DNA of 28,269 bases. Origin: a virus. The position numbers and the translations under genes were made by a program. Positions 22,531-28,269 of this stretch are shown here, in pieces. Each line of letters begins with the position of its first letter. Position 1 is the stretch's first letter. The notes under the pieces are model-generated. The model was not told where the DNA came from. It searched no databases and saw only the letters and a program-made list of their open reading frames with translations. The stretch is taken from positions 1-28,269 of IMG/VR virus record IMGVR_UViG_3300015209_000004; one strand, written 5' to 3'.

Positions 22531-23246
22531 CCGAACTGGAGCGCGAACGGGACGCTGTTGTTGTGGCCTACGGCGCTCGGCGTGTCCGGTCGGTGCTGAT
22601 CGGACTGCTGGCCGCTGTGGCCGTGATGGCTGTCATCGCCCTGTGGGTGTCACTGTCGGCTAGGTCGGACTTGCTAGCGGCCCGCAGGTCGGAGGCTCGG
22701 AAGGCCGGGCAGGTTGACGCGCTGGCACGCCAGGTGGAGGCGTTGGGCGCACAACCTGTCGTCCCAGCCGACCGGCCACCGGAGAAGGGGGAGAAGGGGG
22801 ATGCTGGGGTGAACGGTTCGCAAGGTCCGCAGGGACCGCAGGGTCAGCTTGGCGCGGCCGGTGTGCAAGGCGTGAAGGGTGACGTTGGTGGGCTCGGCCC
22901 GTTCGGTGCTGCCGGTGTGCCCGGCCCGATGGGTGTCGGCGCCGCTGGCCCCGCTGGGTCGAACGGTGCGCCAGGCCCGCAGGGTGCGACGGGTCCTCCC
23001 GGCCCGGCTGGCCCCGCTGGTGCGTCCGGTCCGCCGGGCCCTGCCGGGCCGCCTGGGCCGACGGGTGGCATAGGTGCTACGGGTGCCGCCGGCGCTACCG
23101 GTCAGACGGGTACTACCGGTCCGGTCGGGCCGCCTGGTGCCACCGGTCCCGCAGGCCCGGCCGGTCCTGCCCCCGGAACCGTCTACTGCACCCGGACCCC
23201 ACGGACATCCGGCATGTTCACCTGCTCGACAACCCCCCCGCTGTGA
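22527..23246 (+). CDS. Membrane-anchored collagen-like protein
   Basis: 239 residues from a GTG overlapping the upstream stop. Residues about 20-45 ([20 protein letters not shown]) are a membrane span, followed by a short coiled coil (ARQVEALG). About 42 Gly-X-Y triplets follow: 16, a two-residue break, then 26, rich in GPA, GPP and GAT. The end, [20 protein letters not shown], holds two cysteines. It probably trimerises outside the membrane. Collagen-like runs are common in phage fibres, but an N-terminal anchor in the lysis region is unusual. A spanin-like or surface-modifying role is speculation. Confidence 0.8.
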   Translation: MTELERERDAVVVAYGARRVRSVLIGLLAAVAVMAVIALWVSLSARSDLLAARRSEARKAGQVDALARQVEALGAQPVVPADRPPEKGEKGDAGVNGSQGPQGPQGQLGAAGVQGVKGDVGGLGPFGAAGVPGPMGVGAAGPAGSNGAPGPQGATGPPGPAGPAGASGPPGPAGPPGPTGGIGATGAAGATGQTGTTGPVGPPGATGPAGPAGPAPGTVYCTRTPRTSGMFTCSTTPPL

Positions 23247-23263
23247 CCGAAAAGAGGCGCACC

Positions 23264-23593
23264 ATGACCGACACTTCCCGCACCCTTGTCACCGTGATCG
23301 TGGCCCTCGTCGCGTTCGCCGGAGGCAGACAGGTCGGGTCCGGTGGCGCGACCAATGGTGACGTGATCCACGCTCAGGTCAAGTTCGAGGACTGCGGCGA
23401 ACTCGCCGGACTCGAAGGCGCCCAGCTTGAGGATTGCATGGCGGGCCGCACACCCACACCGCCGCCGACGGTGCCCGACACGACGACGACCGTTCCGCCG
23501 TCCACCACGACATCGACGGTCCCTGTCACCGCTCCGCCTACCACGGCCGCCCCCGCACCTTCGCTGCCCGCGAAGCACGACCCGCCGGACTGA
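23264..23593 (+). CDS. Membrane-anchored Thr/Pro-rich protein
   Basis: About 109 residues from the ATG at 23264, which has AAGAGG eight bases upstream; a GTG at 23243 overlapping the previous stop is an alternative. A short span TLVTVIVALVAFAGG is followed by a two-Cys stretch (FEDCGELAGLEGAQLEDCMAG) and a Thr/Pro tail (TTTTVPPSTTTSTVPVTAPP) typical of extended wall-spanning linkers. It is the third membrane protein in a row after the lysin. Function unknown, perhaps lysis related. Confidence 0.65.
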   Translation: MTDTSRTLVTVIVALVAFAGGRQVGSGGATNGDVIHAQVKFEDCGELAGLEGAQLEDCMAGRTPTPPPTVPDTTTTVPPSTTTSTVPVTAPPTTAAPAPSLPAKHDPPD

Positions 23594-23597
23594 ACGG

Positions 23598-23864
23598 CTG
23601 GACGCCGACCACGGCACCTGGCGGGGATGGCTCGACGGGTGCCGCTGCGACCCGTGCAACACCCTCATCGCAGACATCCGGGCCACCTGGGAAGCGGCAG
23701 GCAAGACACCCCTCGAGCACGGCACCTACAGCGGCTACACGACCCACAAATGCCGCTGCGGACGGTGCCGCAAAGCGGCGTTGACGTACGAGCAGGGCTA
23801 CCGCCGCCGTCGGCAGAGCAACAGCCCCGAGCGGGGAGGGCAGGAGCCCAGCGGGCCCTCATAA
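23598..23864 (+). CDS. Cys-rich protein with duplicated HGT-GY-CxCxxC motif, start uncertain
   Basis: From about 23598 the frame reads DADHGTWRGWLDGCRCDPCN and later EHGTYSGYTTHKCRCGRC, two tandem copies of HGTxxG(Y/W)xxxxCxCxxC about 40 residues apart, then a basic YRRRRQS tail. The motif is one I know from small actinophage proteins; it is likely zinc-binding. There is no ATG, GTG or TTG in this frame between 23427 and the motif. Options are a CTG start at 23598, a +1 frameshift from the previous gene near its stop at 23591-23593, or an assembly error. The last 35 bases overlap the tRNA-like gene. Confidence 0.6.
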   Translation: MDADHGTWRGWLDGCRCDPCNTLIADIRATWEAAGKTPLEHGTYSGYTTHKCRCGRCRKAALTYEQGYRRRRQSNSPERGGQEPSGPS

Positions 23865-23903
23865 GGCCAGCCCAGCCGAGTTCGATACTCGGTCCCGCCA
23901 CCA
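23830..23903 (+). tRNA. tRNA-Met(CAT)-like gene with minimal D-loop
   Basis: T-arm CCGAG-TTCGATA-CTCGG (23876-23892) is textbook. The acceptor TCCCGCC (23893-23899), A and an encoded CCA follow. The 5' strand AGCGGGG (23830-23836) pairs with it except for an A-C mismatch at position 1-72. The anticodon loop is CTCATAA with CAT at 23860-23862, on a GGCC/GGCC stem. The D-arm GGGC-AGGA-GCCC has only a four-base loop and spacing around it is atypical, so this may be a degenerate tRNA, a tRNA-like element, or part of an attP core. The anticodon loop contains the TAA stop of the upstream gene. Confidence 0.6.
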
Positions 23904-23966
23904 CAGACCGACCCGATGTCGGTCGACCGCCTTCCGGCGGGTGTTCCCCGCGAGAGAGGCCGACGT

Positions 23967-26198
23967 ATGACACAGGTTGTTCTGCGGGCCAAGTACCCGA
24001 CGGCTGGAAGCAGCTACGGGAAGGTGTGGGTCGACCTGATCGGCACGGCTGGCTCCCCGGCCGGCGGCCTCGACACAGGCGGCCGCGCTGTCGTGTACCG
24101 CTCCGTCACAGGACGCCTTTCGCTGTCGAACACCGGCGAGATCACCCTCGAGCTGCAACCCACGAACACGCTGCTCCCCGCAGGGTTGGTGTACCGGGCG
24201 AGCTTCCAGAAGGCCGGTTCTCCCGTACCGGAGACGTTGGTGTTCGCCGGGTTCACCGGCGTCGGCCCGGTGTACGCCACCGACTACATCGTCGAACTCC
24301 CCGGCGACCTGCCCTCGGGGCCGCTCGCGGCACACATAGCTAACGGCACCGTCCACTTCGTGCAGTCATCCACTGCTCCAACTCCCTCGCTGGGTGTCAT
24401 CTGGCTGGACATCTCGGTAGCACCCCCGATCCTGAAGCGGTGGGACGGCGCTCAGTGGGTGACGTTCGGCGGCGCCGGTGGTGGTGGGACGGGCACGAAC
24501 GGCCTGTCTGTCCTGTCTGGTGCGGGTGCGCCCTCGGCACTGCTCGGCGTGAACGGTGAGCATTACATCGACACGGTGGCGAAGACGATCTACGGCCCGA
24601 AGACGGCCGGGGTGTGGGGTTCGCCTACCGCGCTGATCGGCCCCGCTGGTGCGGCTGGTGCGGCTGGTGCGGCTGGCCCTGCGGGAAGCCAGGGCCCAGC
24701 AGGCGCACAGGGTGCCGCTGGTGCCCAAGGGACGCCGGGGACCGCCGGAGCGCAGGGACCCGCGGGCCCTACCGGCAACACCGGTCCAGCAGGGCCATCC
24801 GGAGTGGTCACGGCCACGTCGCCGTTGGCCTACAACGCTGGCACGCAGACGGTATCTGTGGCGGTCGGTACGGGGACGGGCACCGTCGCCGCCGGCAACG
24901 ACGCCCGGTTCTCTGACGCTCGCACGCCGACCGCTCACGCCGCCTCCCACGTCTTCGGGGCCGCGGATGCGCTGACGCTCACCGAGGCGCAGATCACCAA
25001 CCTGGTGGCTGATCTGCTGGCGAAGGCGAGCGTCGCCTCAGTGCAGGCCGGCTACTGGGCCGCTGTCACCTACACCGCCGGCAACGCCTCGACGATTGCC
25101 CGGCCGGTCGGCGCCCACGTCCTGTGGTTCGGGCCCGGGTCGGTTCTGCCTGCGTCGTTCGTCGTCGGGTCCGACGCCGCCATCGACTACACGGCGGCCG
25201 CCGGCACCGGGTCCCAGGCCGCGGAGACGGACACCGGCGTGGGCGGCACGGCTTCCGGTTCCGGCGCCCGGGGGACGACCGCCGTCGAGGCGGACACGGC
25301 GGCATCAGGGACGGCTAGTGGTGGCAGCGGCAGCTCGACCGCCACCGAGGTCGACACGGCGAACGCCGGCACAGCGCAAGGCTCCGGGGTCCGCGGCACC
25401 CAGGCCACCGAGGCCGACACCGGGCAGGCGGGCACGGTCGGGACGGGTGGTGGTGGGCCGTTCGTCCTCTCCGCCACGGGCGACAGGATTCTCACGGCGA
25501 CCGGGGACCGAATATTCGGGGCAGCGTCTTTTAGCGCCGCCTCTGTCGTCACCGGTAACACGGCGACGGAGGCGGACACCGGAACCGCAGGCACAGCGTC
25601 CGGCTCCGGCGCTCTCGGCTCCACCGCCACGGAGGCGAACACGGCGGCGGGCGGAACGGCCCAGGGTTCGGGCGCCGGTGGGGCCACTGCATCCGAGACG
25701 GACACTCCCTCCGCAGGAACATCCAGCGGATCGGGTGCGGCAGGCTCGACGGCCACCGAGACAGACACCGCGCAGGGCTCCTCTGGAGCGGCGCCTTCCA
25801 CGGGCGCAAGGATCACGGACACCGGCGCTTTCCGCGTCACGGACACCGGCGCTTTCCGCACCACCGCCAGCGTTGGGACCCAGGCCACGGAGACGGACAC
25901 CCCCTCGGCTGGTACCGCTCAAGGGTCGGGTGCGCGCGGGACCACGGCGACCGAGGCCGACACGGCCGCCGCCGGCTCGGCCGCCGGTTCCGGCGCCCTT
26001 GGCAGCACCGCCACTGAGACAGACACGGGCACCCTGGGCACCGCCCAGGGGTCGGGGGCGGCGGGCACCCAGGCCACCGAGGTCGACACCGCAGCGGCCG
26101 GGACCGCTTCGTCGGCGGCCACGGCAAACAAGGTTCTCGCCGCGACCGGCGATCGCATCCTGACCGCGACCGGCGACCGAATCCTGACCGCAGCATGA
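23967..26198 (+). CDS. Repeat-rich tail fibre protein
   Basis: 743 residues; ATG at 23967 behind GAGAGAGG. N-terminal 125 residues look like a beta-rich attachment domain. Next is an SSTAPTPSLGVIWLD ... WDGAQWVTFGG stretch, often found before fibre shafts, and NGEHYIDTVAKTIYGPKT. An 18-triplet collagen-like run (GPAGAAGAAG to GPAGPS) follows, then LTLTEAQITNLVADLLAK, and after about residue 415 a Thr/Ala/Gly array of about 12 units of roughly 20 residues of the form ATExDTxxxGTAxGSGAxG. ATGDRIL and TDTGAFR mini-repeats interrupt and end it. A trimeric receptor-binding fibre is likely. Confidence 0.85.
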   Translation: MTQVVLRAKYPTAGSSYGKVWVDLIGTAGSPAGGLDTGGRAVVYRSVTGRLSLSNTGEITLELQPTNTLLPAGLVYRASFQKAGSPVPETLVFAGFTGVGPVYATDYIVELPGDLPSGPLAAHIANGTVHFVQSSTAPTPSLGVIWLDISVAPPILKRWDGAQWVTFGGAGGGGTGTNGLSVLSGAGAPSALLGVNGEHYIDTVAKTIYGPKTAGVWGSPTALIGPAGAAGAAGAAGPAGSQGPAGAQGAAGAQGTPGTAGAQGPAGPTGNTGPAGPSGVVTATSPLAYNAGTQTVSVAVGTGTGTVAAGNDARFSDARTPTAHAASHVFGAADALTLTEAQITNLVADLLAKASVASVQAGYWAAVTYTAGNASTIARPVGAHVLWFGPGSVLPASFVVGSDAAIDYTAAAGTGSQAAETDTGVGGTASGSGARGTTAVEADTAASGTASGGSGSSTATEVDTANAGTAQGSGVRGTQATEADTGQAGTVGTGGGGPFVLSATGDRILTATGDRIFGAASFSAASVVTGNTATEADTGTAGTASGSGALGSTATEANTAAGGTAQGSGAGGATASETDTPSAGTSSGSGAAGSTATETDTAQGSSGAAPSTGARITDTGAFRVTDTGAFRTTASVGTQATETDTPSAGTAQGSGARGTTATEADTAAAGSAAGSGALGSTATETDTGTLGTAQGSGAAGTQATEVDTAAAGTASSAATANKVLAATGDRILTATGDRILTAA
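25215..26198 (+). repeat. Array of about 20-codon repeats in fibre gene
   Basis: About a dozen degenerate units encode (T/Q)ATE-x-DT-xxx-GTA-x-GSGA-x-G. Insertions include ATGDRIL (four copies, two pairs, plus a final variant) and a nearly perfect 24-bp tandem at 25813-25836 and 25837-25860 that encodes TDTGAFR twice. The units differ in sequence, so the array is old, but the 24-bp tandem is recent. Confidence 0.85.
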
Positions 26199-26211
26199 CA
26201 AGGAGCACCCC

Positions 26212-26476
26212 GTGCCGAACGTGAACATCGACGCCATCCTCCAGGTGACCGGGCTTCGCCAACCAGGTCATGACGGCGGCGGTGCAGTCCTCGGGGATCA
26301 ACGGCACCAATAGCATGACCCCATTCTCGGGGACCACATCGCCGTGTGGCACGAGGTTGGCGACGGAGGACATGACCACGAACAAGATCTTCGCTGTGTC
26401 GTTCCAGTGGGGGACGGCTGCAGTGACCTGCGACTTCAAGTCGTACGGCGCCACGCTCACCCGCCTGTCTGCGTAG
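26212..26476 (+). pseudogene. Small protein interrupted by a +1 frameshift
   Basis: GTG at 26212 sits behind AAGGAG and reads MPNVNIDAILQVTG, but then runs into a stop at 26311. Shifting by one base at the GGG of 26251-26253 gives GFANQVMTAAVQSSGINGTN, then FSGTTSPCGTRLATEDMTTN and FQWGTAAVTCDFKSYGATLT, ending at 26476. Removing one G restores an 87-residue protein with no other defect. It may be a mutation, a sequencing error at a G-run, or recoding. The restored protein has two cysteines and resembles small virion proteins only in size and context. Confidence 0.6.
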
Positions 26477-26538
26477 TCGCCGGCCGAACGAAGTCCAACA
26501 CCCGTAACATCCGAACAACTACCCGGAGGTCTAACCAA

Positions 26539-26991
26539 ATGGCTCTACCCATCATTTTCAACGTTGCGAAGGGTGCGCAGGCCGGCTACGGCCGGTTGCC
26601 GCTCGCCGCTGACGCCCTCGGCGTCATGCTCCTCTCTGCCGTCGAGGCCGACACGGGGCTGCGGGACCGTGCGACGGTCGCCGCGATCTTGGCTGCGGCG
26701 GGGAACACCGAGGCGACGTTCACCGGCTACTCGAGGCTGACCGCCTCGGGTGTGACGGTGTCCGTTGACCAGACCAACGACTGGGTGACGGTGACGCTGA
26801 CGAACCCGACGTGGACGCCGACGACGGTGCAGACGCTCGCCGCGATCGTCATCTACTACGACGACGACACCGCCGCCGGGACCGACGCGAACCTCATCCC
26901 GATCTTCGCCGACTCGTTCGCGGTCACTACCGCGAGCGGTGTGGCGATCACCTACACCGTCGCCGCGGGTGGCTTCACGAAGGCCGCGTAG
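26539..26991 (+). CDS. Small virion-associated protein of the fibre region
   Basis: 150 residues, ATG behind GGAGG. It reads AQAGYGRLPLAADALGVMLL, LRDRATVAAILAAAGNTEAT, FTGYSRLTASGVTVSVDQTN, IVIYYDDDTAAGTDANLIPI and FADSFAVTTASGVAITYTV. I recognise this plan (GYxRLPLAADAL, a helix with AAILAA, EATFTxYxR, TNDxVTV, YDxDTxxGTDANLIP) as a protein that recurs next to tail fibre genes in phages infecting Actinobacteria. The role is not known; it may be a fibre-associated or head-fibre component. It stops 5 bases before the next start. Confidence 0.75.
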   Translation: MALPIIFNVAKGAQAGYGRLPLAADALGVMLLSAVEADTGLRDRATVAAILAAAGNTEATFTGYSRLTASGVTVSVDQTNDWVTVTLTNPTWTPTTVQTLAAIVIYYDDDTAAGTDANLIPIFADSFAVTTASGVAITYTVAAGGFTKAA

Positions 26992-26996
26992 CCCCG

Positions 26997-28178
26997 GTGG
27001 CTGACAGCCTCATCGGAGGGTTCTCCCTTCAGCCGCCGCAGTCCGGTGACGTGTTCGCCGCCGAGCGGGACCTGACGGTGACGACGGTCGCCGTCGCGGC
27101 CAACGTCGTCACCATCACCACGTCGACCCCCCACGGCCTGGTGGTCGGCCAGCCGATCGCGGTGGCGGGCGTGACGGCCGGGGCTACGGGCGTGAACAGC
27201 GCCACGCCGTCAACCGACACGGTGGCGTCAGTGGTGTCCGCGACCCAGTTCACCTACAACCACACGGCGACGACGTTCACCAGCGCCGCCTCGGGTGGCA
27301 CGGTGAAGGCCAACCTGGCGCCGTCGCTCACCCAACTGCGGGCCGTCATGGAGCAGGTCGACACGTTCAACACGGCCGGTTCGACGGCGGTGACGATCCC
27401 GACGTGGGCGAAAACCGTTGACTGTCATGTGATCGCCGGCGGGTGCGGCGGCGGGTCGGGGCGTCGTGGTGCGGCGGCTTCTGTCCGCTGCGGTGGTGGC
27501 GGCGGCGCTGGTGGCGGCTACTCGTTCGCCACCCTGTCGGTCGCTGATCTGCTGGCGGTGGCTTCAACGGTGAACGTCACGTCCGGTGCGGGTGGGGCGG
27601 GCGGTGCCGGGCAGACGGTCGACTCAACGAACGGCACCGCCGGCACGGTGGGCGGCACGTCGTACGTCGGGCCGTCGCCGGCGACCGCATATGTCAGGGC
27701 GACCCCCGGAGTCCAGGGGTCCGGTGGTACGGCCACGACGGGAGTCGGCGGCGCCGCTGGCACCGGAACATTCAACACGGCTAGCGGTGCGTCGGCGTCG
27801 ACCACCGGAGGTGTGGGCGGGTCGGGCGGTGCGACCGCTGCGCCGAGCGGCGGCGGCGGCGGCGGCGGGATCACATCAGCCGACGCTGCTTCGGCCGGAG
27901 GGTCCGCCGGAGGCATCGACACCAGGGCCTTGGTCACCGCACCCGCCGGAGGTGCTGCAGGCGCCAACGGGTCGACCGGCGCCGGCATCTTCTCCACCAG
28001 CCCCCTCCCCGGATTCGGCGGCGGCGGTGGTGGTGGGAGCACCACGGCCCCCGGTACGGGTGGCGCGGGGGAACGAGGCGGCGGCGGCGGCGGCGGAGGT
28101 GCGTCCCTCAACGGCGTCACGTCCGGTGCGGGTGGGGCGGGCGGTGCCGGGATCATCACCCTCATCTGGCGGGGCTGA
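26997..28178 (+). CDS. Glycine-rich tail adhesin
   Basis: 393 residues from a GTG at 26997. Residues about 20-100 (TVAVAANVVTITTSTPHGLV, TPSTDTVASVVSATQFTYNH) are a beta module of a type recurrent in tail proteins. From about 140 to the end lies a glycine-rich domain: GCGGGSGRRG, GGGGGAGGGYSF, many runs of 5-8 Gly, and a closing GGAGIITLIWRG. Long Gly runs suggest a polyglycine-II helix sandwich like the tip adhesins of some T-even phages; that is inference. It probably binds receptors at the fibre tip. A 37-bp direct repeat lies inside. Confidence 0.8.
   Translation: MADSLIGGFSLQPPQSGDVFAAERDLTVTTVAVAANVVTITTSTPHGLVVGQPIAVAGVTAGATGVNSATPSTDTVASVVSATQFTYNHTATTFTSAASGGTVKANLAPSLTQLRAVMEQVDTFNTAGSTAVTIPTWAKTVDCHVIAGGCGGGSGRRGAAASVRCGGGGGAGGGYSFATLSVADLLAVASTVNVTSGAGGAGGAGQTVDSTNGTAGTVGGTSYVGPSPATAYVRATPGVQGSGGTATTGVGGAAGTGTFNTASGASASTTGGVGGSGGATAAPSGGGGGGGITSADAASAGGSAGGIDTRALVTAPAGGAAGANGSTGAGIFSTSPLPGFGGGGGGGSTTAPGTGGAGERGGGGGGGGASLNGVTSGAGGAGGAGIITLIWRG
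27575..27611 (+). repeat. 37-bp direct repeat, copy 1
   Basis: Identical to 28115-28151, 540 bp apart and in the same frame (encoding VTSGAGGAGGAG). Recombination between copies would remove 180 codons without breaking the frame. Confidence 0.9.
28115..28151 (+). repeat. 37-bp direct repeat, copy 2
   Basis: Second perfect copy of 27575-27611, close to the 3' end of the adhesin gene. Confidence 0.9.
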
Positions 28179-28184
28179 TCCTGG

Positions 28185-28269
28185 GTGGTCGCCCTTCGCC
28201 ACACCATCATCACCGGCCAGTCGTTGGCGAACGGCGCCTCCGACGCAGCCATATCCCCCGCCTCCCAGG
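28185..28269 (+). CDS. SGNH-type esterase or tail hydrolase, 3' partial
   Basis: GTG at 28185, six bases after the adhesin stop; the frame stays open to the window end (28 codons). It reads RHTIITGQSLANGASDAAIS then PASQ. T-G-Q-S-L-A-x-G is the block I nucleophile motif of phage carbohydrate esterases and sialate-O-acetylesterase-like SGNH hydrolases, with Ser the expected nucleophile. It follows an adhesin, so it may deacetylate a cell-surface glycan during adsorption. Only the first motif is visible. Confidence 0.5.
   Translation, partial: MVALRHTIITGQSLANGASDAAISPASQ

Noticed and set aside
25096-26163. 355-codon plus-strand frame within the fibre repeats
   Set aside because: Arg/Pro-rich alternate frame of the repeat array; the main frame has a good start and domains.
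25215-26198. CRISPR-like array in the fibre gene
   Set aside because: The repeats are degenerate, coding, in frame and without spacers of uniform length.

Overview
The window is a continuous stretch of the late (structural and lysis) region of a tailed double-stranded DNA phage with siphovirus-type tail genes. Every credible gene is on the + strand. Genes are packed with ATGA, GTGA and TGATG overlaps, GTG starts are frequent, and base composition is very GC-rich. The terminase pair, the small DDCPCGP protein, the DUF1906-type lysin and the minor-tail architecture all resemble phages of Actinomycetota, so an actinobacterial host is likely. No integrase, repressor or host gene is visible, so nothing here shows whether it is temperate. 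Family calls were made by eye from the translations, without database searches.

Layout. 1-2020: seven short overlapping genes of unknown function, one with a zinc-knuckle look. 2021-3177: a gap that can fold into a four-way-junction RNA or a cos-like dyad cluster, an HNH endonuclease, a frameshifted helix-turn-helix gene and the small terminase. 3177-9634: large terminase, portal, MuF-like protein, scaffold, a decoration protein with an inserted domain, and the major capsid protein. 9635-12391: head-tail connector and tail-completion genes, including a proteasome/HslV-like Ntn-hydrolase with its full catalytic triad. 12384-17284: major tail protein, a tail chaperone pair joined by a predicted -1 frameshift, and a tape measure protein interrupted by a 334-residue intein with a LAGLIDADG-type endonuclease. 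17285-20639: a large minor tail protein with carbohydrate-binding-like and LamG-like modules, a tiny membrane protein and a small fibre-tip protein. 20661-23864: a DUF1906 lysin with a strong internal start, small accessory genes and three consecutive membrane-anchored proteins, one collagen-like. 23830-23903: a tRNA-Met(CAT)-like gene. 23967-28269: receptor-binding apparatus (a repeat-rich fibre, a broken small gene, a small virion protein, a glycine-rich adhesin and the start of an SGNH-type esterase).

How it fits together: HNH, small and large terminase package DNA through the portal; scaffold, capsid and decoration proteins build the head; connector proteins close it; chaperones load tail protein onto the tape measure; minor tail proteins and fibres recognise a probably glycan receptor; the lysin and membrane proteins release progeny. 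The most unusual items are the Ntn-hydrolase in the connector operon, the intein exactly at the conserved FAA/STPFELPG motif of the tape measure, the lysin's internal start, the membrane-anchored collagen-like protein, and the minimal-D-loop tRNA overlapping a stop codon.
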